In this document: positions 17,691 to 27,980 of the stretch, in pieces
Layout of the letters: the number at the start of each line of letters is the position of its first letter
Numbering within the stretch: position 1 is the stretch's first letter
Origin: Deltaproteobacteria bacterium
Lineage (GTDB): Bacteria; Myxococcota; B64-G9
Assembly (NCBI GenBank): GCA_030622135.1
Contig: JAUXGL010000013.1
Location: forward strand, 1 to 41,288
Length of the DNA: 41,288 bases
Reading direction: 5' to 3'
Program-made: the position numbers and the translations under genes
The notes under the pieces: model-generated
Database searches by the model: none
The model's input: only the letters and a program-made list of their open reading frames with translations
Told to the model about the DNA's origin: nothing

Positions 17691-18115
17691 CCTGTCCCAA
17701 TCCACCACCGGTGCCCGCAAGAAAATATGTAACCAGTTGACTTCCAAAAGGAACTCAAGGTGCCCGGCGCCAAAGATACGATGTGTGAAATAAGCTCATA
17801 CCGTCCGTTTCATCGGACGGCACAAAAACGCAACACTTGCTGGCCTCTCGCAAGTTGTCAAAGTTACTCGGTGGATTGGGATTGCCGCGGAAGGTGGGTG
17901 GAAGATCCTGGACCTAGCGGATTTTCATGTTTCATTCTGGAATCAGCGACTGTTCCTTTTTGGCATCAAGAGCGGGCTCCGGGGGCGGGCCCCGGGGGCT
18001 TTGCAAAAACTCCCTTTGTCCTAAGGGACTTGCGGGTAGAGGGACGGGCGCCCGGCTTGGCACATGCATTGCATTACAATAAGGGAGATGGCGGACCAAA
18101 GTTTTGGAGGCAGCC
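17691..18115. other. 425-base intergenic region with several dyads and a sigma-54 promoter
   Basis: No convincing gene. A perfect 7-base inverted repeat CCGTCCG/CGGACGG is at 17801-17820. ACTTGC/GCAAGT follows at about 17834-17854. A GC-rich imperfect hairpin lies at about 17974-18000, and TCCCTT/AAGGGA is at 18011-18028. None is followed by a T run, so they do not look like intrinsic terminators. One or more may be enhancer sites for the sigma-54 activator encoded just upstream. The -24/-12 element is at 18058-18073. Confidence 0.6.
18058..18073 (+). promoter_or_regulatory. Sigma-54 (-24/-12) promoter
   Basis: TGGCAC at 18058-18063, five bases, then TTGCA at 18069-18073. The invariant GG and GC are exactly 10 bases apart, matching the RpoN consensus TGGCAC-N5-TTGCW. 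Transcription would start near 18085, about 30 bases before the ATG of the DUF6600-type gene. It lies directly downstream of a gene for a sigma-54 activator. Confidence 0.8.
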
Positions 18116-19483
18116 ATGCAGACAAGATTTCTGATTTCGTTCTTGACCCTGGCCCTTTCTGGGGCGGGTTTTGAGAGTGCCTTTGCCCAGGAGCCGGATG
18201 AGGGATTCATCGAGGGCGACACCTTTGGGGACGAGGAGCAGGGCTACTTCGGCGTCGAGGGTGACGAGAACGTGCCCGAGGAATATCCGGCGAACATGCA
18301 GGACGAGGTGGACGTTGGTTACTTCTACGACAAGCTCTCGCCCCACGGGGAATGGATCTGGACTCCGGAGCACGGATGGGTGTGGCGCCCGCTGGAGGTC
18401 TGGGAAGACTGGCGGCCGTACACTTACGGCCAATGGGTGTCTACCACCTACGGATGGACCTGGTCCTCGCACTTCGCCTGGGGCTGGGCCCCCTTCCATT
18501 ACGGGACCTGGGCCTCTCTGGATTACATCGGTTGGGTGTGGGTGCCCGGAAGGGTCTGGGCACCGGCCTGGGTCATGTGGCGTCACTCGGATGCCTACGT
18601 GGGGTGGGCGCCGATTATGGCCGGCTACAACTACTGGTACGGCTGGGCCTACTACCCGGTGTACTACTCCCACTGGACGTTTATCAACTGGACCCATTTT
18701 TGCGATTCCCATCCCCATCACCACTACATCTCGCGCCGGGGCGTTCGCGACGCTTTCCGGCACAGTTACTTCCCCCGCCGCTGCCGGGACAGGAGCGGCA
18801 TCTCCTGCCATCGCGGCCTGCCCAGGGCGCAGGTGAGCAAGTACACCAAGGTGCAAATCAAGGCGCGGGCGGTGGATAACCTGGCGCTCAAGTCGGGGCT
18901 GGGGAAGCCTCCCCTGAAGAAGTCGTTGGGTGTGCAGGGCGACAAGTTACGCATCTACCGGCCCAAGCTCAAGCCTACGCCGGGCAAGCTGCACTCTTTT
19001 CCGGGGTACCGGCGGATCCAAGGCCCCAGGGATCTGGGAGTGATCCATAGTGCCCCGAGGCAACGCGCTCCCGCAAGCCAGGTGGAACCCCAAAGGCCGA
19101 GCTTTGACGGTGTTCGGCAGACTCCCCAGATTCTGGATCGTCGCAGGCCTTCGCGGGGAAAGAGCATCCACCCCCGGCAGCCCAAGATCAACCGCACGAC
19201 CATTCCCAACGGCGCCATCAAGCACTCGATTCCGAAGACCCACCGGCGGGTTCCCACCACCCGGCGGGTGACTCCCTCCACGCCCAAGATGCGCTCCACA
19301 CCCAAGGTACGCTCCACACCCAAGATGCGTTCCACACCCAAGATGCGTTCTACGCCCAAGGTACGCAACTACTCCACGCCGAAGAAATCGAGCTCTTCGT
19401 ATAAATCGTCACCGAAACGTTCCTCCTCCTCCTCTTCTTCTTCCCGCTCCCGTCCCTCCAAACGCTCTCGCCGGAGGAAGTAG
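18116..19483 (+). CDS. Exported Trp/Tyr-rich DUF6600-type protein with a basic Ser/Arg tail
   Basis: 455 aa. ATG 18116 has GGAGG five bases upstream. Residues 1-24 form a signal peptide (SAFA-QE cleavage). An acidic stretch (25-60) is followed by a dense Trp/Tyr/Gly region (about 64-190) with repeated W-x-P and GWxW units, for example GEWIWTPEHGWVWRP and WGWAPFHYG. This is the pattern of the DUF6600 (YXWGXW-like) family, whose function is unknown. Residues about 190-455 are strongly basic and low-complexity. They include five tandem 6-residue STPKMR/STPKVR repeats (388-417) and a final poly-Ser/Arg/Lys tail. It is probably an envelope or surface protein. It sits under a sigma-54 promoter next to a membrane sigma-54 activator and converges with the molybdenum-cofactor operon. 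Confidence 0.78.
   Translation: MQTRFLISFLTLALSGAGFESAFAQEPDEGFIEGDTFGDEEQGYFGVEGDENVPEEYPANMQDEVDVGYFYDKLSPHGEWIWTPEHGWVWRPLEVWEDWRPYTYGQWVSTTYGWTWSSHFAWGWAPFHYGTWASLDYIGWVWVPGRVWAPAWVMWRHSDAYVGWAPIMAGYNYWYGWAYYPVYYSHWTFINWTHFCDSHPHHHYISRRGVRDAFRHSYFPRRCRDRSGISCHRGLPRAQVSKYTKVQIKARAVDNLALKSGLGKPPLKKSLGVQGDKLRIYRPKLKPTPGKLHSFPGYRRIQGPRDLGVIHSAPRQRAPASQVEPQRPSFDGVRQTPQILDRRRPSRGKSIHPRQPKINRTTIPNGAIKHSIPKTHRRVPTTRRVTPSTPKMRSTPKVRSTPKMRSTPKMRSTPKVRNYSTPKKSSSSYKSSPKRSSSSSSSSRSRPSKRSRRRK
19277..19366 (+). repeat. Five tandem 18-bp units within the DUF6600-type gene
   Basis: Five in-frame units of TCC-ACR-CCC-AAG-RTR-CGY code for S-T-P-K-(M/V)-R. Units 3 and 4 are identical at the DNA level, so unit number may vary between strains by slippage. 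A sixth, partial unit follows after two codons. Confidence 0.9.
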
Positions 19484-19534
19484 TCCCATAATCTGCTCCG
19501 AAAATTACGGCGCGGGTTGTGTCGGCGTTGGCCG

Positions 19535-20470
19535 TCAATGCACGTCCAGTTCGTGCAGCATCATGAGCAGGTGCTCGATGGTTTTTTCGATCTCGGACAT
19601 GTACTCGGCGACTGCCTTGACGCTGCCGGGGAGGGCGAAGACGAGCATCCGGCCGGCCACCCCGGCCACCGAGCGGCTCAAGAGGGCGTTGGGTAACGAA
19701 GCGCCGTACTTGACGCGGATGGACTCCATGATGCCGGGGATGGTTTTCTCGCAGAAAGAGGAGACTACGTCTGGCGTGATGTCCCGTGGGCCCACGCCGG
19801 TTCCGCCGGTGGTGAAAACCACGTCGACGCCGTCGTTTCTGGCTGCGGATAGCTCCGTCAACAGCCGCTCGGCGTCGTCGGGAAGCACCGTCGTGTGGAT
19901 ATCGGTTTTCCAGGTTTTCTTCTCGGTGAAGGCTCCGAGGAGCTCGGCGATTTTTGGCCCGCTCCGGTCCGGGTATTCTCCGCGGTGAGCCCGGTCGCTG
20001 AGAGTGATCACCCGAAACTTCCAGATCCGCGGTCGAAGCTCCACTCGATCCCCGGCTCGTATGGTCCCCGGGTGTAGTACCCGGCAGAAGATACCGTCCG
20101 TGGGCATGACGCACTTGCCCACCTCCCGGTAGATGGCGCACCCGTCCCCGTGGCATTTCTTGCCGATCTGGGTGACCTCCAACTCCGCGTCGCCGATGTG
20201 GAAGCGATCCAGGAGCCGCACGGACGACAGATCGATCCCCTGGGTGGTGATGTTCTCCGCGAAAACACCGGGGTTGAAATCCCGCTTCATCTTCTTGGCA
20301 AAGCGGTTGATGCTCTCCGAAGACAGCAGGCTGATCTGGCGGTGCCAGGGACCCGCGTGGGCGTCGCCGGCTATGCCCAAAGCGTCGATTCCGATGGTTT
20401 CCACCGGTTCCTTGACGGTTCCCTTCTCGGTGGAGATGTTAACCGAGACGACCCGGGCGTTATTCGACAT
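19535..20470 (-). CDS. MOSC domain fused to MogA/MoaB-type molybdopterin adenylyltransferase
   Basis: 311 aa. Residues about 5-150 are a MOSC domain (GIAGDAHAGPWHRQISLLS; the conserved Cys of CHGDGC). MOSC domains bind sulfurated molybdenum cofactor or carry sulfur. Residues about 152-305 are a MogA/MoaB domain with ITLSDRAHRGEYPDRSGP, the molybdopterin-binding TTGGTGVGPRDITPD and ALPGSVKAV. This half would adenylate molybdopterin before molybdate insertion by MoeA. It is the last gene of the minus-strand operon, and its ATG overlaps the moaC stop by 11 bases. The fusion is seen in other anaerobes, to my knowledge. It ends 51 bases from the convergent DUF6600-type gene with no clear terminator between. 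Confidence 0.88.
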   Translation of the reverse strand: MSNNARVVSVNISTEKGTVKEPVETIGIDALGIAGDAHAGPWHRQISLLSSESINRFAKKMKRDFNPGVFAENITTQGIDLSSVRLLDRFHIGDAELEVTQIGKKCHGDGCAIYREVGKCVMPTDGIFCRVLHPGTIRAGDRVELRPRIWKFRVITLSDRAHRGEYPDRSGPKIAELLGAFTEKKTWKTDIHTTVLPDDAERLLTELSAARNDGVDVVFTTGGTGVGPRDITPDVVSSFCEKTIPGIMESIRVKYGASLPNALLSRSVAGVAGRMLVFALPGSVKAVAEYMSEIEKTIEHLLMMLHELDVH

Positions 20471-20915
20471 CGTGTTTCTCCTTGCAGAGCAGGCGGATGT
20501 TGCCGATCTTCATATTCTTGTCGGCCGCCTTGCTCATGTCGTAGACGGTGAGCAGGGCGGCACACACGGCGGTGAGCGCCTCCATTTCCACGCCGGTTCG
20601 GCCGTGGCAGCGGACCTCGCTCTCGGCTACGACTCCGTAGTCATCTAGCTTCAACTGCACGTCGATTTTGTCGAGGACCAGCGGGTGGCACAGAGGTATC
20701 AGCTGCGGGGTTTGCTTGGCCGCCTGGATGCCGGCCAACTGGGCCACGCCCAGGACGTCGCCCTTCTTCATCTGGTTTTCCTCGATTTGCCCGATGGTCG
20801 CGGCGGACACGTCGATGCGGCCGGAGGCCTTGGCGATTCGCAGTTGCGGGGTCTTGCCGCCGACGTCGACCATCCGGGCGCGACCTTTTTCGTCCACGTG
20901 GGTCAGCTTGGTCAT
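20460..20915 (-). CDS. moaC: Cyclic pyranopterin monophosphate synthase MoaC
   Basis: 151 aa, full length. MoaC converts the MoaA product (3',8-cyclo-GTP) to cyclic pyranopterin monophosphate, the second part of step one in molybdenum-cofactor synthesis. Visible motifs are LTHVDEKGRARMVDV at the start, KGDVLGVAQLAGIQAAKQT, the catalytic LIPLCHPL and the GVEMEALTAVCAALLTVYDM segment with DKNMKI. ATG 20915 has GGGAGG upstream, and only one base separates it from the moaA stop. This supports reading the longer open frame as starting here. Confidence 0.95.
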   Translation of the reverse strand: MTKLTHVDEKGRARMVDVGGKTPQLRIAKASGRIDVSAATIGQIEENQMKKGDVLGVAQLAGIQAAKQTPQLIPLCHPLVLDKIDVQLKLDDYGVVAESEVRCHGRTGVEMEALTAVCAALLTVYDMSKAADKNMKIGNIRLLCKEKHDVE

Positions 20916-20916
20916 G

Positions 20917-21717
20917 TTATCCTCCCATGGCCCGGATCCAGTTGTGGGAGCAGGGACCACCCGCCTCGGGCTTGTGTAAGACGGCGCGACGCAGAGCCTC
21001 TTCGGGGCCCAACTCGCGCACGCCGAACCCGATGTCCGCAAACAGGCACGGTCGGACCAGGCCGTTGGCCGACAGCCGGATCCGGTTACAGCGGGGGCAG
21101 TCTCCTCCCGCTCCCCCCACGACGACGGAGAACGTCCCCGAGGCCGAGTCCATTTGCTTGATGAAGCGGACTTCGAGATCCTGCTCGCGGCCGAACTCCG
21201 AAACCTCATGAGCGTCCGGCTCGTCGACGGATTTTGCAACCACGCAGTTCAGCTTGACGGGCAAGAGCCCGGATTTTCGGGCCGCTTCGATTCCCGCCAG
21301 AACCTGTTTCAACTCGCCCCCGCGGGTGATTTCGAAGAAGCGCTCCGGGCGCAAGGTGTCCAGGCTGATATTGACCCGCATCAAGCCCGCATCGGCGAGT
21401 TGTTGAGCGAATTCGCAGAGCAGGATCCCATTGGTGGTCATGGCCAGATCCCTTACCCCGGGAATGTCTCTAAGCATGCGTACCAGTGCGGGGACGCCGC
21501 GGCGCACCAGAGGTTCCCCGCCGGTGAGGCGAATCTTGAAGACACCCATGGAAACGGCTTTTTTGGCCACCTCGGTGATTTCCTCGAACCGGAGGATCTC
21601 GCCGTGGGGGAGGGTAGGGACGCCTTCTTTGGGCATGCAATAGACGCAGCGGAGATTGCAACGGTCGGTGACCGAGATGCGCAGGTAGGTTATATCGCGT
21701 CCGAAACGGTCTTTCAT
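20917..21717 (-). CDS. moaA: GTP 3',8-cyclase MoaA, short form
   Basis: 266 aa. This radical SAM enzyme starts molybdenum-cofactor synthesis from GTP. The SAM cluster is C20-x3-C24-x2-C27 (CNLRCVYC), with LTGGEPL nearby. The second C-terminal 4Fe-4S cluster is carried by CPRCNRIRLSANG...CLF. The last two residues are Gly-Gly, the hallmark tail needed for GTP cyclisation in MoaA. Most MoaA proteins are about 320-340 aa; the missing residues lie between VRFIKQMD and CPRC. Both clusters and the GG tail are kept, so I think it is functional. ATG overlaps the moeA stop (ATGA coupling). Confidence 0.9.
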   Translation of the reverse strand: MKDRFGRDITYLRISVTDRCNLRCVYCMPKEGVPTLPHGEILRFEEITEVAKKAVSMGVFKIRLTGGEPLVRRGVPALVRMLRDIPGVRDLAMTTNGILLCEFAQQLADAGLMRVNISLDTLRPERFFEITRGGELKQVLAGIEAARKSGLLPVKLNCVVAKSVDEPDAHEVSEFGREQDLEVRFIKQMDSASGTFSVVVGGAGGDCPRCNRIRLSANGLVRPCLFADIGFGVRELGPEEALRRAVLHKPEAGGPCSHNWIRAMGG

Positions 21718-22925
21718 GGAAACATCCCGGGAAAAGGCAAAAAGACGACTTCTTCGCCGGCTTTCAACTTGGCGATACCGATAGGCGCCTGGAAGAAGCC
21801 GTCGGCCGCGAGGACAGCGGTCAGGTGCGCGGAGCCGTGGAATACGACGTCTTCGACCGCTCCGTTCCCGGTCAGGCGGCCGGGTACGAACTCAAGCCGA
21901 TCGAGCTTGCGGCGGGAGAAGTCTTTTGAAAGTCGCAGGCGGATCTTTCTTATGGGAGGCGGCCGGCCGGTCATGCGCGCGGTCGCCCGGAGCACGAAGA
22001 GGTGGAACATCAGGTAGGCGGAAACCGGGTTTCCGGGGAGCCCGAAGGCGCATTTCTCGCCCGACCACGAGAAAACCGTCGGTTTCCCCGGTTTTACCGC
22101 CAAGCGGGAGAAACGAACCTGCAGGCCCGCGCTGCCGAGGGAACCCAGCACGTAGTCGAATTGGCCCACCGACACCCCTCCGGAAAGTACTACGATGTCA
22201 GCTTCTTTCAGGGCTGCCCGGATGCCGCCGCGAGTGGTTTCTTCATCGTCTGAAAGCCTGCGCTGGCCGACCACCGGCAGTCCGTGCTGCTTGGCCAGGG
22301 CCACCAGCATGGGGCCGTTGGAGTTCATGATCTTTCCGGGGCCGATTTGCCCCGGATCGTCTTCGATTTCGTCGCCGGTCGAGATGATGCTCAGGCGAGG
22401 CTGGTGGAACACCTCTACCGCGGTGATGCCGGAGGAGACCAGGTTGGCTATTTCCAGGGCGCCTAACCGGGCTCCTGCCTTCAGGATCACGTCTCCGGTT
22501 CTTACGTCCTCGGCTTGCTTGCAGATGTGGGCCGGGCCGCCGTGCTTGAGCACTTTTACCTTGTCTCCGTGCTCCTGGGTGTCTTCCTGCATGATCACCC
22601 GCCCGGCTTCCGCGGGCACGGCCGCGCCGGTCATGACCTTGACGGTCGTGCCGGCGACCAGCTTCCGGGTACCCAGTTTCCCGGCGGGGATGGTCTCGAT
22701 GAGACGGTACTCGTCTCGCTCGTCTCCGGGCAGCACGGCGTATCCGTCCATGGCTGACTTGTTGAAGGGGGGCAGATCCAGTCGAGACTTTTGATCCGCG
22801 CGTATGACTTTTCCGAGCGCCGCGCGTACGTCCAGGGTTTCTGTGGGAAGTCGGAACCCCTCCAGGGTTTCATCGAGTATGGAAAACGCCTTCTCCAGGG
22901 GAATCGTGGGATCCGTTCTACTCAT
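21714..22925 (-). CDS. moeA: Molybdopterin molybdenumtransferase MoeA
   Basis: 403 aa, normal length. It inserts molybdate into adenylated molybdopterin. Domain order follows MoeA: N-terminal segment with LPPFNKSAMDGYA, a ligand region with IPAG and VMTGAAVPAEA, then the MogA-like domain with ISTGDEI, SNGPML, VLSGGVSVGQFDYV and KPGKPTVF, and GLPGNPVSAYLMF. A C-terminal domain IV ends with LKAGEEVVFLPF. The start overlaps the modE-like gene by 8 bases, and the stop overlaps moaA. The order modE-moeA-moaA-moaC-mog is a single polycistron; moaD, moaE and mobA are not in the window. Confidence 0.94.
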   Translation of the reverse strand: MSRTDPTIPLEKAFSILDETLEGFRLPTETLDVRAALGKVIRADQKSRLDLPPFNKSAMDGYAVLPGDERDEYRLIETIPAGKLGTRKLVAGTTVKVMTGAAVPAEAGRVIMQEDTQEHGDKVKVLKHGGPAHICKQAEDVRTGDVILKAGARLGALEIANLVSSGITAVEVFHQPRLSIISTGDEIEDDPGQIGPGKIMNSNGPMLVALAKQHGLPVVGQRRLSDDEETTRGGIRAALKEADIVVLSGGVSVGQFDYVLGSLGSAGLQVRFSRLAVKPGKPTVFSWSGEKCAFGLPGNPVSAYLMFHLFVLRATARMTGRPPPIRKIRLRLSKDFSRRKLDRLEFVPGRLTGNGAVEDVVFHGSAHLTAVLAADGFFQAPIGIAKLKAGEEVVFLPFPGMFP

Positions 22926-23265
22926 GGTTTGTCTCTTTCTCGATCAACTCGGAGAAACGTGAGTTGGCGTATCGGGCAACGTCCTGGTTCAGGTGCCGGA
23001 ATGCTTTCAATAGGCATCGCCCGTTTGGTGACAGTTCGGAGCGTCCCCCGCCCACACCTCCTTGGTATTTCACGATCAGCCGTTTTCGAAGATGGCTCTC
23101 GGCGTTCTCGATCAGGTTCCAGGCGTGCCGGTAACTCATGCCGGTTTCCCGAGCCGAGCGGCTCAGTGTTCCGTATCGTTCGATGTTTTGAAGAAGCCGC
23201 GCGAGCCCGACGCCGAAGGCGTACCGGCTGTCGATGGTAAACCAGACCTTCGTGCGCACGTTCAT
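22918..23265 (-). CDS. ModE-type winged-helix regulator, DNA-binding domain only
   Basis: 115 aa from ATG 23265. It matches the N-terminal LysR-like winged helix of ModE: GVGLARLLQNIERYGTLSRS, ARETGMSYRHAWNLI, then GGVGGGRSELSPNG. ModE senses molybdate through a C-terminal pair of MOP domains. These are absent here, so this protein would bind DNA but must sense molybdenum in some other way or with a partner. It is the first gene of the cofactor operon. A long palindrome lies 20-52 bases upstream of its start, on the predicted transcription start, consistent with autoregulation. Upstream in-frame starts exist but would read through that palindrome. Confidence 0.85.
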   Translation of the reverse strand: MNVRTKVWFTIDSRYAFGVGLARLLQNIERYGTLSRSARETGMSYRHAWNLIENAESHLRKRLIVKYQGGVGGGRSELSPNGRCLLKAFRHLNQDVARYANSRFSELIEKETNHE

Positions 23266-23285
23266 GGGTACCTGTTTCTCCCGCC

Positions 23286-23317
23286 TGACCGATATGTATG
23301 GATGTGCATATCGGTCA
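23286..23317. promoter_or_regulatory. Probable ModE-box operator (11-base perfect inverted repeat)
   Basis: TGACCGATATG (23286-23296) and CATATCGGTCA (23307-23317) are perfect reverse complements with a 10-base spacer. The inner part, CGATATGTA-N6-TGCATATCG, is close to the ModE box pattern as I remember it (CGnTATATA-spacer-TATATAnCG). It covers the predicted start of transcription of the modE-moeA-moaA-moaC-mog operon, where binding would repress. Confidence 0.72.
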
Positions 23318-23323
23318 CAACGG

Positions 23324-23352
23324 AACATAGTGCCGGCGTGGGCGGTTGTCAA
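23324..23352 (-). promoter_or_regulatory. Sigma-70 promoter of the molybdenum-cofactor operon
   Basis: On the minus strand, TTGACA (23352-23347) and TATGTT (23329-23324) are separated by 17 bases. The predicted start near 23317 falls at the edge of the palindrome, leaving a leader of about 52 bases before the modE-like ATG. Confidence 0.72.
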
Positions 23353-23487
23353 CGGGCTTTTTTCATTTCCCCCTATCTCCTCTTTATCCCCATATCCCCT
23401 TTTCTGAAGGGTTGACGATTGCCCGGGGTTATTGAGAAGTTACGTCTCTCATCCGTAAATATTGTTTTTTATTCTGCTTTTTTATTC

Positions 23488-23516
23488 TTGACACCCGGTA
23501 TGCATATCCTGATAAT
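23488..23516 (+). promoter_or_regulatory. Sigma-70 promoter of the rpsU-dnaG-rpoD operon
   Basis: TTGACA (23488-23493), a 17-base spacer, and GATAAT (23511-23516), matching 11 of 12 consensus positions. The predicted start near 23523 leaves a leader of about 75 bases before rpsU. The spacer contains the self-complementary TATGCATA. Confidence 0.85.
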
Positions 23517-23598
23517 AGCTGGCTTTGATTATGAAGATTGGGGCTGTTTTGCTTTTGACGTTTTTTGGGGGGTTGTCTTGAAGGGAGGCGATCTGTAG

Positions 23599-23793
23599 AT
23601 GCCTGGTGTGAAGGTTCGTGAGGGTGAGTCCTTCGAGAGCGCGTTAAAGCGCTTCAAGAAGCAATGTGAAAAAGCGGGAATCCTTTCTGAAATTCGCAAA
23701 AGGGAACATTACGAAAAACCCAGCGTCAGGAAGAAGAAGAAAGCGCTCGCGGCGAAGAAGCGTGCAATGAAGAAGATGCGCAGGGGGGGCTGA
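23599..23793 (+). CDS. rpsU: 30S ribosomal protein S21
   Basis: 64 aa, full length. It is a small basic protein of the 30S subunit involved in mRNA binding at initiation. [20 protein letters not shown] at the start and the [14 protein letters not shown] motif are diagnostic. The ribosome site GGGAGG is about 12 bases before ATG. It is the first gene of the macromolecular-synthesis operon followed by dnaG and rpoD, an arrangement widely conserved in proteobacteria. Confidence 0.96.
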   Translation: MPGVKVREGESFESALKRFKKQCEKAGILSEIRKREHYEKPSVRKKKKALAAKKRAMKKMRRGG

Positions 23794-23885
23794 GCACACG
23801 GAGGGCGTGCCTGGCGGCCGCGCGGGTCGAACCAGCGGTGCCGGGTGTTGGATCGTGTGGTGTTTGTTTTTGGCCGGAGGAACGG

Positions 23886-25676
23886 TTGACCCCAGCCGCA
23901 AGAGATGAAGCGGTCGAAACCATTCGCCAGCGCATCGACATCGTAGAACTGGTTAGCCGCTACGTGAAGTTGAAGAAGGTCGGCTCCAACTACGTGGGCC
24001 TGTGTCCTTTCCACGCCGAGAAGACGCCTTCGTTCAGCGTCAGTCCCAGAAAAGGGTTCTTCCACTGTTTCGGGTGCAAGACCTCCGGAGACGTCTTCTC
24101 GTTCTTGATGAAAATCGAAGGAAAGGATTTCCCCGAGGTGCTGCAGGAACTGGCCGATCGGACCGGGGTGGAGCTGCCCAAGCGCCGGCCCACGGACATC
24201 CGGAGCCGGGAGGAAAGCCGGCGTCACCTTGAGATCAACGAGGCGGCTGCGGTCTACTACGAGCGCACCCTGTGGGACCCGAGCGCGGGGCAAAAAGCCC
24301 GCGACTACCTGGGCCGCCGGGGCATGCCGGAGGAACTCATCCGTAAGTTCCGGCTCGGTTGCGCACCCGGCGGTTGGCAAGGGCTCTGCGACCACCTGTC
24401 TCGGGAAAACGCGTCCCGGGAGGAAGCCGCCGCTCTGGGCTTGTTGGGGAAAGGCAGCCGTGGCTTCTATGACATCTTCCGGGATCGGCTGGTATTTCCC
24501 ATTCTGGGGCTGGATGGGAGGGTGCGCGGTTTTGGTGCCCGCACCCTGGATCCGAAAGAGGAAGGCCCCAAGTACATCAACTCGCGCCAGAGCCGGGTTT
24601 TCGACAAGAGCGAGATCCTCTACGGCCTGCAGCAGGCCCGGGCAGCCATCCAGGGCAGCGGCGCGGCCGTTCTGGTGGAGGGCTACTTTGATGTGCTTAC
24701 CCCGGTGGCGGCTGGTGTCGAGAAGGTAATCGCCACATGCGGAACGGCGCTTACCGATGGTCACGCGCGCATTCTCAGGCGATTTACCGAGAAGGCCGTT
24801 ACCGTGTTTGATGCGGATGCAGCCGGACTGGCTGCATCCTACCGATCGGCGCGGATCATGTTGGAGCAAGACCTGTCGCCCTACATGGTGATGCTGCCGG
24901 CCGGAGAGGATCCCGATTCTTTCGTGCGCAACCAGGGAGGCGAAGCGTTTCAAAGCCTGATTGAAGGCGCGCGGCCGACCATGGAGGTTTTGGCCGAATC
25001 GAGCCGCAAAGAGGCCGGCTCCGACGTTGAGGCGCGAACCCGGGCGCTGAAGAAATTAGTTCCCTTGCTGGCGGCTTGCCGCGGCAGTCTGCGGCTGGGT
25101 AGCTACGTGCACATGCTGGCCGACCGTTTTTCCGTGGGCGAAGACTACATCCGGAGAGCGGTGGACGAAACCCGGCGCAAGGAAGGCGGTCGGCGGTCGG
25201 ACGGTGTGGCGGCGGGAGTGGCCCGGGTGGCCGGGCCGGTGACCGCTCGCCCGGAAGAAGAGACGCTGGTGGTGCTGCTGCACCTGTTCCCGCATCTTTC
25301 GAATCAGGTGGAGGCGGCCGGCTTACTGGAGCACATCGGTGCAGAGCCTTTACGCGAGATCGTTCGTCGAATGATCGGCGCCGGTTCTCAAGGAGCCGAT
25401 CGGACGTTGTTGACCGGCATTGAAGATCAGGAATTGAAGAACCGTTTGATTGGCATGTCCATCAAGGACGACGTGTATCCGGAAGACAAGGCGGAGTATT
25501 TGTTGCAAGAGTGCGTGGTGAAGATCCGCCGTCGTCATCTCAAGACCGAGCAACGTCGTTTGACCGAGGGCATTCAGCAGGCGGAGCGGGAAGGAAAGTT
25601 GCAGGAGATCCAGAGGCTTCAGAGGGACAAGATCCGCCTGGATCGCGAATTGAGAGCATTGGAGGCGGCATCGTGA
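23886..25676 (+). CDS. dnaG: DNA primase DnaG
   Basis: 596 aa. It makes RNA primers for replication. The N-terminal zinc-binding domain is [13 protein letters not shown]...CFGC. The RNA polymerase core includes the EGYFDVL Toprim glutamate motif and the FDADAAG aspartates. The C-terminal part (about 430-596) would bind DnaB helicase. I chose TTG 23886 because GGAGG ends five bases upstream and the protein then begins [20 protein letters not shown]-like, as DnaG proteins do. A GTG at 23838 has no ribosome site. It ends ATCGTGA, overlapping a possible GTG start of rpoD. Confidence 0.95.
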   Translation: MTPAARDEAVETIRQRIDIVELVSRYVKLKKVGSNYVGLCPFHAEKTPSFSVSPRKGFFHCFGCKTSGDVFSFLMKIEGKDFPEVLQELADRTGVELPKRRPTDIRSREESRRHLEINEAAAVYYERTLWDPSAGQKARDYLGRRGMPEELIRKFRLGCAPGGWQGLCDHLSRENASREEAAALGLLGKGSRGFYDIFRDRLVFPILGLDGRVRGFGARTLDPKEEGPKYINSRQSRVFDKSEILYGLQQARAAIQGSGAAVLVEGYFDVLTPVAAGVEKVIATCGTALTDGHARILRRFTEKAVTVFDADAAGLAASYRSARIMLEQDLSPYMVMLPAGEDPDSFVRNQGGEAFQSLIEGARPTMEVLAESSRKEAGSDVEARTRALKKLVPLLAACRGSLRLGSYVHMLADRFSVGEDYIRRAVDETRRKEGGRRSDGVAAGVARVAGPVTARPEEETLVVLLHLFPHLSNQVEAAGLLEHIGAEPLREIVRRMIGAGSQGADRTLLTGIEDQELKNRLIGMSIKDDVYPEDKAEYLLQECVVKIRRRHLKTEQRRLTEGIQQAEREGKLQEIQRLQRDKIRLDRELRALEAAS

Positions 25677-25735
25677 GTTCCACTCTTGGAGCCCTGTCGT
25701 CGGGGTTGCGCAACCGGCTGTTTAGCGAGGATAAT

Positions 25736-27976
<2,241 letters not shown>

Positions 27977-27980
27977 CAGC

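Larger units (their letters stand above)
23266..23598. other. 333-base divergent promoter region between the molybdenum-cofactor and rpsU operons
   Basis: No gene seen. Toward the minus strand it holds a sigma-70 promoter (23324-23352) with a ModE-box-like palindrome just downstream (23286-23317). Toward the plus strand it holds a near-consensus promoter (23488-23516). The stretch 23353-23487 is AT/CT-rich, with nothing I can assign. Confidence 0.8.

Noticed and set aside
17760-18134. Possible 124-aa gene in the region before the DUF6600-type gene
   Set aside because: No ribosome site, no similarity I can see, composition not protein-like, and it runs across the sigma-54 promoter.
19277-19366. 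Tandem repeats as a CRISPR array
   Set aside because: Units are contiguous 18-mers without spacers and stay in frame inside a coding sequence.
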